This document shows positions 49,290 through 60,126 of a stretch of 64,000 nucleotides of DNA, piece by piece. Within the stretch, counting starts at the first letter, position 1; each line of letters starts with the position of its first letter. The translations under genes were made by a program, and so were the position numbers. The notes under the pieces were generated by a model. The model did not search any database and was not told where the DNA came from. It was given only the letters and a program-made list of their open reading frames with translations. Source of the stretch: Oscheius dolichura (Eukaryota; Nematoda; Chromadorea; Rhabditida; Rhabditidae); the NCBI GenBank assembly GCA_932521035.1, contig OW051495.1, positions 11,222,001 through 11,286,000 of the forward strand, in the 5' to 3' direction.

Positions 49290-52200
49290 TTAATATCGTT
49301 GATGGGTAGACATCGTCTTCATGTAGTTGATGTCGAAAGAAGTCGGACCGGATGTGTCGCTATCGTAAGGGGACTCCAAGTTGAGGCGAGGCACCTGAAA
49401 TTGTATGCAATATTGGTGGAATGTAAGGAATGTTAAGTGGCTATAAATGTGCACATTCTCAGGCGCAAAGATTTTCTTACCCTTTCTACTTGTCTGTCAA
49501 TCGACGAGGTTTCATAAAGAGTCGGGAGGGTGTCTATCGTGCGTCCTGTTTCATCTCTAACTGTGTCTAAAACTAATTTTGTGTGAGCTTTCTTAGCTCC
49601 AACAAGCCAAACTTGAATACCAGACAGAAACGTGACTTGCCTAAATACCTACTGGTCCTATCATCCATAAAGCCAATTGAATTGGCGTCCATGCTGCTCC
49701 TGAGGTTAGTGTAGCTGACTGCTTTGTTGTCAAGAGACAGTTCTTCTTTCTAAACTAGTTATTTACTTTTTTCCCATGATAAACCTCTGTTCTGAGAGTT
49801 TTCATCTTCCCTGCCTGCACTTGCATAGCATTTTCCGCAAAGTTATCAAAGTTAAAGTTTTGCAGCTCTTCAGGAGGTATATTAAACTTGTCTCCAAGGT
49901 TTTTCACCAGTGCTTTCATTGTCATTCTGAAATCTTCAATAGAAAATACCTAAACATGACTTACTTTTTCCCTCCGAACCATATAACAGCGTTGGCTACG
50001 TTCTCCATCTTTCTCCCGGCATAGTGGACTTTCTTCAGAAGATCACCAGCGATCTCTATGACCATTGTTGTCAGAGCAAGTCCAATGCCGATGTAAACCA
50101 GGGTAATGAAGAGGTAGTCAAAACTGAAAAGGGCCTTCGGGTTTTGTTTCTTGTGCATTAAAGGGACTGTCAGGGACCTTATTTGGTTACGGTAGGCGCG
50201 CGATCGAAATTGCACGAATTCGTAATATTTTTACGGAATGTGTCACCATAGACGTTTAGAAAATGTCAAAAAAAAACGAAAAAAAAAATTCAAAAATTCG
50301 TGTTTCGCCAAAGCACGCCAAATCGGAGGACGCTAGTTAGTTCAGTCGCTGCAGGACCCGCTACCGAAAAAAAGGTCCCTGACAGTCCCTGAATAAGGTG
50401 CGGAAGAATAATCATTAAACGAAATAACCTTTTGGGTACGAAATCTCCCAGGCCAATTGTTGTTAGAGTAACAAAATTGAAGTAGAGAGCTTTGAAAAAG
50501 TCCATTTCTGGCTCATATGCTGACAGAACCTGAAATTATTATGGACTATGGACTAAACGATTTTACCTGGGCACCAAAGAAGAGATATGCTGTAAATAGG
50601 ACACAAAGAGAAATGGATTCAGCTCTTCCTCTGCCAACCGGCCCTTCGGGAGCAGGCTCTTCCTCATCCTCTACTTCTTCCTCCTTCAGCTCATCGCCCT
50701 CAGCCTTCAGCGACCCCTCCCTCGCCGTCTCAAGGATACTTTTTCTATCGGAAATAGTGCTTATGTCGTCGTTCTTCTCTTTCTTTGCCTGGATCCATTT
50801 TTTCTTGGATATAAAATGTTTTCCCTACCTTTTTCTTCCTTCCACAACAGCATCTTTTCAATGAATAGAGAGCCCTTTCCACCAGAGCAATTGCCTTCTT
50901 TATGCACATAGAAATAAACATTCCTAAGTCGGCAATTGTCAACAGAGCGAGAGGAACACCGATTAACCCGTAGAGCACTACGAATACTCGTCCGGCATAC
51001 GTTTCCGGAGCAACATGACCGTACCCTACATTTCTATTAATCCAAAAAACGAGCAAGCATACCAATTGTTGTGATGACAGTGAAGGCGAAAATTAATGCA
51101 TTACCAAAGGACCACTTGTCTTCTTCCTCTTCTGCAAAGTTTCTTTTTTAGGTTTGTCAGGCAAGGTAACAAAAGGCCTCAACTTTGCTCAGGATGTTAT
51201 CACGATCAGCCTACGTCAAGGTGAAATTGCGCAAAAAGCAAACAAACAAAGCAGAGACTAGAGAATACAGAAAGCAGAGCGCTCTTTTAAATCTTGTAAA
51301 GAAGTATTTTTAAATTCTCACACAGACGGATTTTTGCGGTATATTACCATATTCTGTTGGGTAAACTCAACTTTGATTTAAATCTAAAGGGTCTTAGCTA
51401 GGCAACCTGTTCGCGGCATTTTCTGGCGAGAGCAGAGACTCCAAACTCGAAGGATAGGCGCGGTCAGGCATTTGTTTGATAAAGCCTGAGTATAAAAAGA
51501 CGCTCTCACTCTAGACTAGTATCACCATCTGCGATATAACCTTTCAACATGACCAACTGCAAGTGCGGAGGTAAGCTTTTAATTCTGCTTTTTGCATAAA
51601 AAGTTATTGTTTTAGTTTGTAAGAACGATTGCTGCAAGTGTGGAGATAACTGCCAATGCCAGCCGGGTAACTGCTCTAGCCAATGCACGGACAAGAGCTG
51701 CTGCAAGAACTGTTGCTGCTGCTGCAAATGCTGCAGTGAGTTTTTAGGTCTAGACTACTAATAATGCATGGGTTCCAGACAAGAAGGAGTGAGCTACCGA
51801 CACGAAAAATGGCACCCTTCCCTCTTATTCGATAAGAATAAACTGTTAAATTAAACCTTTTGTACCCTTCATTGAAAGGGGGCGGTCCAGCTTACCTTGG
51901 GATTCTGTAACAGGAGCTGGTGTTGTTGTCGCGGCCAAGGTTCTGGGTGCTTTTGTTACGGGTACTAATTTTGGTGGAGGGATGCCGATCTTCTTGAAGT
52001 TAGCGAACTGGTAGCAACTATCAATGGACCGGATATCCAAGTGTTCCAGCTCATATGGGGCACATTTCGTCTTGTTCATTACATTATTCAAAACATAGCG
52101 AAGGCAAGAATGCACCTGAAAGCTCTTCTCTGCTATAATCCCCAGAATAAACCACTCCAGGATCCATTTCTGCTATTTCGCTTCCCAGATACACTTTGAC

Positions 52201-52503
52201 AGACTTCTGATGGATCGTTGATGCTTCAGAAAGGTCCCGTTTCCCTCGTATGGAGGCTCTGCTGAACCGGAAACAATAAAGTACTCTCAGGGTTCCCTAC
52301 ACTCTATCAGGTGACTCCAGCCATTGCATGGAAAGAGCTCCGAATAGTGTATAGATGATGACTCCTCCAAGTAAACCCGCGTGTAGTGCTACTGTTGAAG
52401 CCTAAAGGGAAATTGAAAGTTTAGGCATAAAATGCCAATGGTATTTCACTGATACCGCGTTCACCTTGAAGAGAGTGGTTTTAAGATTTTGTACTAGAAG
52501 CAT
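49290..52503 (-). CDS. TWK-type two-pore-domain potassium channel
   Basis: A K2P leak channel: four membrane segments and two pore loops. M1 is ALHAGLLGGVIIYTLFGALS. A long extracellular loop carries cysteines (SCLRYVLNNVMNKTKC...DSCY). Pore 1 is NALIFAFTVITTIGYGHVAP. M2 is VFVVLYGLIGVPLALLTIAD. A cytosolic loop rich in Glu and Cys/Lys (LKRCCCGRKKK) follows. M3 runs into pore 2, FVTLTTIGLGDFVPK. M4 is YLFITLVYIGIGLALTTMVI. The C-terminal tail ends YMKTMSTHQRY. The filters GYG and GLG are normal for K2P. Start at 52503 (MLLVQNLKT). The exon around 51160-51210 has an uncertain donor. One intron holds an antisense metallothionein gene, another a MITE-like element. It is convergent with the myosin gene, 128 nt apart. 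Confidence 0.92.
50162..50390. mobile_element. MITE-like element with 19-bp terminal inverted repeats
   Basis: The sequence agggactgtcagggacctt at 50162-50180 is perfectly inverted at 50372-50390, bounding 229 bp without coding capacity. The repeats also contain an internal direct repeat, gggac-tgtca-gggac. The interior has long A runs. It sits inside the 305-nt TWK intron (50124-50428), which without it would be a normal short intron. No clear target-site duplication is visible (cattaa on the left, gaataa on the right), so the superfamily cannot be assigned. Confidence 0.75.
51477..51497 (+). promoter_or_regulatory. GATA site and TATA box of the metallothionein gene
   Basis: TGATAA at 51477-51482 is followed by TATAAAA at 51491-51497, about 50 nt upstream of the metallothionein ATG. 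In C. elegans the metallothionein genes are driven by intestinal GATA factors through such sites, so intestinal expression is a reasonable inference. Confidence 0.5.
51549..51792 (+). CDS. Metallothionein, nested antisense in a TWK intron
   Basis: A metal-binding protein that buffers Zn/Cu/Cd. Three exons give 52 residues, about a third to 40% cysteine, with no aromatic residues. It starts MTNCKCGVC, continues with CC, CxC and CxxC clusters (DCCKCGDNCQCQPG) and ends with a run of cysteines (NCCCCCKCC) followed by NKKE. The introns are short GT-AG introns in phase. The size and composition fit metallothionein; C. elegans mtl products are 62-75 residues. A poly(A) signal (AATAAA at about 51836) follows. 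It lies within the TWK intron 51211-51895 on the opposite strand, with its own GATA/TATA promoter. Confidence 0.88.
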
Positions 52504-53181
52504 ATTTGGCAGGCGATGAAGGAGAAGAATGACCTCCGCCTGGGTTTGACTCCTTCGAGCGTGCTTCCGGCGTTTTCAAACGGCAAAATTGTTCTGGCAC
52601 CTTGTACCCCACGCGGCTATTATTCTTAGGGCAAACTGCCGTTCAAAAGACTCACCGTTTTTCTGTTGATTCCGATCATTTTCCAGAACTTCTGAAAACA
52701 AGCCATACTTGGCAGGAGGGGTGGGTGTTAGTCGTAAAGAGAAGGCTTCATGAGTTAGAGCCATTTGTCAGCAGGAAAATGGAAGCGCAAAAATTGGTCT
52801 TGACTGCTATTTTATGGGCATATCGTGCAGAGAGAGGGCGCTTTTATTAGATAGACGTGGAAAGGCAAAGAAAAGAACAAAGTCAAGGAAGTTATATCAT
52901 ATGCATGCTCGAAATTGAGTGGGATTAATATTAAAATTATACGAATATAAGGAAATACAGGGAAGATATAGTCATAACGGCATCTCTAGGCAACTATTTC
53001 AAATTGGGATCAACCCTCACCTATTTAGTGGCTTCCCAAAATATGAATATAAAGGTGAGGCAGCATTACATATGGGTACTTTTCAATAATTCATAGAGCA
53101 CCTTCGTGGATGACGGACAGTCGCAATTCACAATTCTACGCTAACTTTGTTGTTCTCAATGATTTATAAATATTTATTTGG
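52504..53181. other. Intergenic
   Basis: No gene is supported between the TWK start and the end of the nuclear receptor at 53182. A plus-strand open frame at 52602-52850 has no splice or domain support. The interval should contain the TWK promoter. Confidence 0.6.
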
Positions 53182-55361
53182 TTATGATTCGTAAAATTCA
53201 GCTGCTAGACCCGTCAAGGCGCTTTGCTGGCATGTTATCCTAACTAGGAGATGTACATCTTTTTGCAGTTTTGTCAAATGCTCCACGGTTTGTACAAGGG
53301 AAATATTTGAAGCATAACGAGCTGGGCCATCCTTTCCCCTAAAAAATTAAGCAATTCCTAAAAGGTTGTTTGAATTTACCGTTCTGATAAAGAAAGATGT
53401 AGGAGAGCCTTGTTCAGCGCCTCCCTTTCCCTATCTAAGATTTCTTTTCCTTCTGAAGAGAGATCCGAAACTCCTAAAATTAAATATATCCACGTTAAAC
53501 GGGGGGTTGCTACCTGAATTACAGAGCATCAAAGCCTTCAGGAGGACATATTCTTTCTTATTTAACTGGTCCCTCATCAACGGTACCAATAACTTCTTCT
53601 TCAAATTGTAGATCACTTGATACCTTCTGAATATTTCGATAAAAACACAAAATTAATCTCCAAAACTCACGGTGTATAACTAGTTGGAGTGACTAAATGC
53701 GTCCCATCGGGGTGCATAATCTGGTCGGATTTGTTTTCAAAAGAAAAGAAGGCTTGCGTGAGATTGTGACAGATGAGACCAACACTTCTTAACAAGACTA
53801 GACGATCAGTTTCGGACAGACGATAAAAGAAAGGAAACGTCTTTGCGTATTCTACAGTTGTGAGGAGATCAAATACCAGCCAGTTTTTTCTAAATATTAA
53901 AATGGAACGAATAGATTATACAGTACCTATTGCCCTCGTTTGGCCTAAACATTATGCCTTGACTCCGCCAAAGGGCTCTCTGTTCTTCTGAGGCGGGTTT
54001 CAGCTGGGGAAGGGGCCAATTATCCATGGGCTACAAATGGAAAAGACGAAAAATAAACGTAGTAGTCTACGAGTCTTACCCCTAATTTATCTCCTAAATC
54101 CATTTTACACGTAGACCTGATCAATTCCTCCAAAGTGGGTAGTTCTCTCGGGTCGGGATTATATTTACACTTGCGAAAGTTCTCCTTCTTCAACTCCAGA
54201 TACAATAGTCCGTCTATCAATTTGCCCATTTCATTTTCCCTTGTCGCTATCGGCGCGGAAATCTGTAACCATTAAAAATTGGAACCGTTAGGGGATAATC
54301 CCCCTCTCACTCACCATAATATCCGACTCGTGCGACGTGGAGCACGGTTCGGCACTGCGCTTCCGCATTATCTCTTTCACTACCTCGTTGTCAACGGGAT
54401 TATCCTGTGAGCTGATAGCTGGAAGAGAGAGAAAAAAACAGTTATTTGTGGGCAAGACGTCAAACCTAAGGGATTCATGCCGGCGAGGACGCATCTTTTG
54501 AACCGACACGCTCGACACCAATGCTGTTTTTCTGAAAAGAAGGTAAATAAGAACGAATCTTGGAAATAGCTTACTTTTTGTCAAGTCACTTTCACACTTT
54601 CCTTCTCGTTTACAAATGAAAACCTTCTTGGAGAGGACAGTTCTCCGAAAAAACGTCTTACAGCCGTTACAAGAGGGAACCTGGAAAAGTGTCTCTAGCC
54701 GAATCTGGTTTACGTACTGCGCAGAAGTTTAAATATGCTAAGTGGCCAAGTTATACCCCCTGTGCCGAATCGTGAAAAGAGGATTACGCGGCATATTCTT
54801 GACCTCTGTCGGTCTGTTCAAATACCCTTTCAGGCAGGGTCAATTCGCTGAATACTTTTCGAACTTTTATGATTTGCGCTGGCAAAAATATTGATTTGTG
54901 ACCAGAAGTAATCAGGTTTCCCTATTGTATTCGCCCGGTAAACAATGGAACAACGGTCAATCTCGCCGTACATAGAAAGGGATTAGTCATAGGTAAACGG
55001 GGACAATTAATTGACTACCATGTGTGTGAAAATACAACGTTTCGCAAGCAACTATGAGAATGCTTCCAAACCCACACATTTTGCTCACCTCGTAATGATA
55101 TCCGGTAGCCTGTCCGCCACAAACTTTGCACTCAGCTGGGCACATATTACGGGGGATTTTATCGGAATAATTAGACGGTGTGATGGGGGACTCTCTATCT
55201 TCTAATACAGAAGCCTCTGATGGCGGAGATTCCAATAAAGGGATAAACTCAAATTGGTATCTAAATATGTCCCTTGATATTCTGTAGATATGAAGAGATA
55301 CGACTCACTCTTTGTATTTAGGATGATAGCTGTAACTAGAGGACGGGTAATGGGTGAGCAT
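53182..55361 (-). CDS. Nuclear hormone receptor with P-box CNGCKTFFRR
   Basis: A ligand- or orphan-type zinc-finger transcription factor. Exon 1 starts MLTHYPSSSYSYHPKYK at 55361, right after cag. The previous frame begins with TTG, so this added exon supplies the ATG. The DNA-binding domain is split over three exons: CKVCGGQATGYHYE; VPSCNGCKTFFRRTVLSKK and its first half of finger 2; and WCRACRFKRCVLAGMNP. The hinge is Ser/Glu-rich. The ligand-binding domain includes RALWRSQGIMF, LVFDLLTTVEYAKTFPFFYR, RLVLLRSVGLICHNLTQAFF and YVLLKALMLCNS, and ends at GLAAEFYES. It lies downstream of another receptor gene on the same strand. Confidence 0.93.
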
Positions 55362-56444
55362 CTGTAAGTTTGTTTGTCAATATGAGCTTTTGCGCGCCCC
55401 GCGAGAAAGAGAGAGAGAGAGAGGAGGAGGAGGAGAGAATAAAAAGCAGGCGGGTATGGATGCCGGAGCGGGAAAGTCTGATCTCTATAGCCGTATTTGA
55501 TTAGTTGGTTCATTGTGTCCCCCATTCACAAGGTTTTTGGCTGGCCATATTTGGCAGTGGGGATAAATCGATCTGTTGGGGATGAGGCCAGCCAGGTAAA
55601 GAAGATCTGATGACACCGATTGCGCCCATCCAGCTATCTTTCGATTTCATCTTGCCCGAGAGGCATGGATACATGGAAAAAATGGAGTCTTGTACTTTTT
55701 CTTTCTTTCGTTGGAGGAAAAAATTAGTCGATCTTCAGAGAGACAGAGAGAAAGAGACATATTAGAAGAGAGAACAGAAAAGGTGCACCCCCATGTGATT
55801 GGGGGGCAGCGGCTGAAGGATTCTATCCCGCGCAGAGAACAGGTTTCACACGTGTATCCTAACAACGACGAAAACGTTGTTAAGACCAACATAATTGTCA
55901 TTAGTTGCCAAAACGAAGAAACTTTCTAGAACTTCGCCTAATATAGTCGATTCTTCATTTCCACATATATGGATTAGATGGAATGGGGATCAGTTTCCCA
56001 CTATAAAGTGAACTTTTGTGTAAGGGGAGTGTAATGACCAAGATTGTTCATTGAAAGGACAGTTGATATATTTCATAGAAAAGAGAAAGAGAGTATTGAA
56101 CAATAAATGTGACTGGAACATTCCACTCATTGGCGTGGTGTGACCGCGGATTGGGCGGATAAGCTCCGTGCGGTGGATTTGCGCCATGGACTCTCTTTGT
56201 TTATATCCTCTAATGTGTATGGGGAGATTAATTTTTCGAAGAAATGTTAACCTTACACAATTCCCCAACCCCTCTTTTCAACAAAAGATAGACTCTGTCC
56301 TACTGATTCGTCTCCAGTTGAATATCTAATCGCCGAGCCTATTTACATTTTCTTATCAGGGTGTAAACAAGCAAAACTACATTCAAAGCGGATCCCAACA
56401 GTTTATTATGCAGTTTGATGTTGCTGTATCACAGGAAAGTCTTT
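55362..56444. other. Intergenic with GA-rich tract
   Basis: No gene is supported. A GA/GGA tract at 55403-55437 lies just upstream of the receptor start at 55361 and may be a GAGA-type promoter tract. Open frames in the interval have no domains. Confidence 0.6.
55403..55437. repeat. GA/GGA simple repeat
   Basis: gagaaagagagagag followed by gaggaggagg, in the presumed promoter of the receptor gene starting at 55361. Confidence 0.75.
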
Positions 56445-58806
56445 TTAATAACCGTTGTTCCATGGAGAATTGTAGCAATTTGGATAATATACATAGGGTT
56501 GGGAATACTGGGAATGGGCATTGGCATTATTCTCGGCGGGCTGATGCTCTCCATTTGACTGCTAAAACTAAGACAATAAAACATTAAAACGTTATGATAC
56601 CTGAACAGAAAGCCTATCCACTGAATTTGGAAGGGAATGAGTCCGAGAGACCGGTTGGCTATTCGACTGTGTTGGGAGAGCCGAGGTTGAAGGGAAAGAA
56701 CTGAGGGGCATCAAGGGCCGCTCAGGGGAATAGGCCTGAAAATAACACTCTAAAAAGGAAACAAGAGAGAAAGCCTGCCTGTTCTCTGTAAATGTCATCA
56801 AACATTTCAGTCAGAGTGAAAGAAGCCGGCGCCCGTAGTAATTGGAAACTAGCAGGAGATGTTGGCTCCTCCAGGCGACGCTTCTTTATTTGTTTGATTA
56901 TTAATTTTGTTAACTGGCTTACCCTGCTTCTTCTTGTCAAAGGATCATCCGTCTGTGTTGTCCTCTCATACGTTTTCCTAGATTTTTTGGCAGTGCTAGG
57001 AGAAAGAGCAAGCTCGTCAATTTGAAAAATATCATCGAAAGGCTCAACCGGAAAGCATCTGAATTCAATATGGAAAAAAACAAAGGGGGAACAGTTACCC
57101 AAAGAGATCAGTTAGCAGAGGAACTTCACCATGCTCAGAGAACGTCTGGGCAAATTGGAGATTTTCGCACATTGCGTTGGCAAGACACTAAAGATCTGCA
57201 CGATTAAACGATTACGGCGGATTGGTATCGACGAAAAGCGGATAGACTTACAGCAACTATTGGGAGCGAAAGGAGAAGATGGCCGTAGCATATAGACGGA
57301 TGGGGACTTAGACGTGCTTCCTTCACAATATGGAAGAGGGTATCCTGTATTTTGTTACGGAAATCCATAACCTTGGGGAAAGCTTCATTCGAAAGATCTC
57401 TTGCCACTAAAATACCATGTAAACTTATGAATATATAAAAGAAATATTACGTGGATTCATGACAATCATGGCCGTGACACAGACGATCTCCTCCTCTCGG
57501 AGGCCATAAGCTCGCAAGGGACTGACTAGCTCATCCAAAGCCCTGCCGACCAGCCCATTTCCCAGATGACTGTGTGTTCACGTGTAGAAAAGCAAGAATA
57601 AAACTAACTAGGAATCATTAAAAGCGGAAGAAATATTCCTAGGAACAAAGCAGAAGTTGCAGAGACAGAGAATATTTTCATCTTTGGATACCTCTGCCGT
57701 CCTTGTAGCAAATTTGAAGACCATTAACTGGGCAAAACTATTCTTAACCAAGGCTATCTAAACGGGATAAACATGAAGTTTACTTTAGAAATCCTACTTT
57801 ATCATCTATCGTGAGCCCTCCAACCAATTCGCAAAGATTTTCAACCCAATCGATAGCGGCGATAACTCGTCGATAGGCAACCGAGCAAAGTTCATCGTTC
57901 TTGGCCATCCGATACGGCTCGTATCGCATCTGGAAGAGGTGCCCCTTCACAAAAAGAAAAGAGCAAAACACTCACCTCAGATCGTTTTCCTTTGAGCTTT
58001 GAAGGGTCTTCCAACAATTCTCTCAAGGTGTTAATCTTTAGCGGATAGAGCTTCGATGCCGGGACGTTGGTGTCGCCCAGAAAATAAGCAATACTTGAAG
58101 AGAAAGATGGCTTACTTTCATTATTTTGGCCTCGATGTTTAGCAAATTCATGAGAATGGTCCTCATTTCGACTGGCATCTTTTTCAGCCAATCATCCTTC
58201 TGCTTTGATGTCGTGGGAGTGCAGTCTACCTGGAAATTAAAGAATAAAACGGTGTAAAGGGACAAGACAGACCGATTCATCCGGCATTGCAAGGGCCTTC
58301 TTCTTCTGTCTACTACTCACTTCCCGGTTTGGCCTCACAGCTGAAAAATAACGAATTATGGGAAAATGAGTTTTATACCTGCTGGCTTCATTCCCGCCTT
58401 TAAACATTTTTGAAATCGGCAACTTCTACAGTTTGTTCTCATATCTAGACGAGCCATTATTCTCTAACTGTGTTTAACAAACCCTTGTTAACAACGCAAT
58501 GCCCATTCGACAAACATTCCAGCTGATCGGCTTTCATAAGAGCTCGTCTGAAGAAGCCCTAAATTTCCATTTATTTCATAAACAATGGGGGGAAAATACC
58601 TTACAACCAACACAAGCAATTGCCCCGTAGTGCATTGCGGCAGGTGTCTCCCCACAGACGGTACAGACATCTCCGGATGACTGTGAGGTTTCTGCAGTTG
58701 GTTCTTCGCTGTCGTCTACTGAAAATGACCGGGTCTTTTATTGATTCCATAAAATCTTACCCGTTATGACGTCTGTTTGAGAGCGACTGGGATCCGCCCG
58801 GTGCAT
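56445..58806 (-). CDS. Nuclear hormone receptor with P-box CVGCKGFFRR
   Basis: Exon 1 is MHRADPSRSQTDVIT (start 58806). The DNA-binding domain begins CTVCGETPAAMHYGAIACVG and continues CKGFFRRALMKADQLEC. After a short intron ending tctag it reads NCRSCRFQKCLKAGMKPA, completing both zinc fingers. The ligand-binding part includes WLKKMPVEMRTILMNLLNI, LCSVAYRRVIAAIDWVENL, KNSFAQLMVFKFATRTAEV and a C-terminal helix region (LRAYGLREEEIVCVTAMIVM). The protein ends in an Asn/Tyr/Pro-rich tail (YSQPYVYYPNCYNSPWNNGY). This P-box is typical of nematode supplementary receptors and differs from both neighbouring receptors. Confidence 0.92.
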
Positions 58807-59068
58807 GCTGGCATTTGACACACAAGGAAAAGGAAGACTATCTTATCAAAGGCGAGAGGCAGTAAGGTTTAGGAGAAGCTGCTAACAAAGGGAAGGATGC
58901 TGCAGAAACGGGAGCTGGAAAGAAGTGAGGTTAGTCCTTTTCTACAATAGTGCAGTTGGGAAGGAGGGAGAATAGAAGTAAGAATAAAAAGAAGATGAGA
59001 AGAACATATCATGTTTATGTTTTTTTGCGGTAGCCGAACTTGGTCAAGTGAGGGTTTGATTTCCAACT

Positions 59069-60044
59069 ATGGAGAGATCGTTGGCACCAACTGTAGTCAA
59101 TAAAAAAGAGACTGGGCTGCAAAAGTCTTCAAGTGCAGCCGATCTTCGGCATAACCTTGAAATTGATAGCATATTACACTTCTATCGATTTGAATTCTTC
59201 CGACTAAAAGTAGGAAGCAAGTCATATGCACCTTCTCAGTGGGATACTGACAGCAAGAATGAACTCGAAAAGGTAAGAAGGAGGAGGAAAGAGAACCATA
59301 CTGCGCCATCGCTCATAGAATCACATGAATTTGACTGAAAATCGAATTCTTCACTTCCCCTTTCTCTCTTTTTCGGCATCTGACAGGAGCGATCCGATTA
59401 CCCCCGCAATTGGTAGTCCGGTTCGCTCTCCCACAAACAACTGCCGGGTGCCATATATATTGACTGACGAGAGTGAAGGAGAGAGAGAGAAAGTTGAAAT
59501 ATACCCAAACGTGGTAAAACGAGACGGTTTGCAACAACGGTCGCAATCACCTAGGTCAACAAAAGGCGAGAGCCGTTGGCCCACCTTGGTTCCGGAATGT
59601 TTGCTTTCTTCTCTGGTACAAGACAATGTGAGATAAGACAACGTTATGGGATAATTCCAAGGGAGTTTTTTTTGGATCGACGGCGAAGAGAAGACGGGAA
59701 TACTTTCAAAAGTCGGGAAACTCTGGCGAAAACTTGAAAAGAAAGACTTGGAAACATAGTTGATAGATTGGCGACCGTGAGGGGGCACGATCAAGGTTGT
59801 TCCGTCACTGTTGGAGGAGCGAGACCATTACAAACATGTCCTCGGCTCTGGTCCTGTCTCACATTTGCTTGTGTACACGGGAGACAAGGACAAAGATTGC
59901 CGTGGTCTTCAGATCTTCTTTTCCTTTGTTTCGGTGCAAATGCAACGAGGAAAAAGAGAAATGGCAACAATCACCACTAGTAACTGGACAATGGAGTCAG
60001 CACACAAGATCAATTCGGGTCATACTATGGTGTATTACTCGTGA
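59069..60044 (+). CDS. Possible gene, exons not resolved
   Basis: Several plus-strand stretches read like protein: MERSLAPTVVNKKETGLQKS with a Ser/Ala continuation to NELEK followed by a good donor (gtaaga); SDPITPAIGSPVRSPTNNC to VEIYPNVVKRDG; TGILSKVGKLWRKLEKKD; and RDHYKHVLGSGPVSHLLVYT to a stop at 60044. GT-AG ends exist between some of them, but the phases do not all fit, so I cannot give one model. No family is recognised. If real, it is a Ser/Pro-rich intracellular protein convergent with the nucleoside transporter gene. Confidence 0.25.
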
Positions 60045-60126
60045 TGTAATCAATGTTTTCAGATTCCTGTTTTTAACTTTTATTTCCCGGGTAAATTGAA
60101 TTGAGAGATCAACAATTTATCAACGG

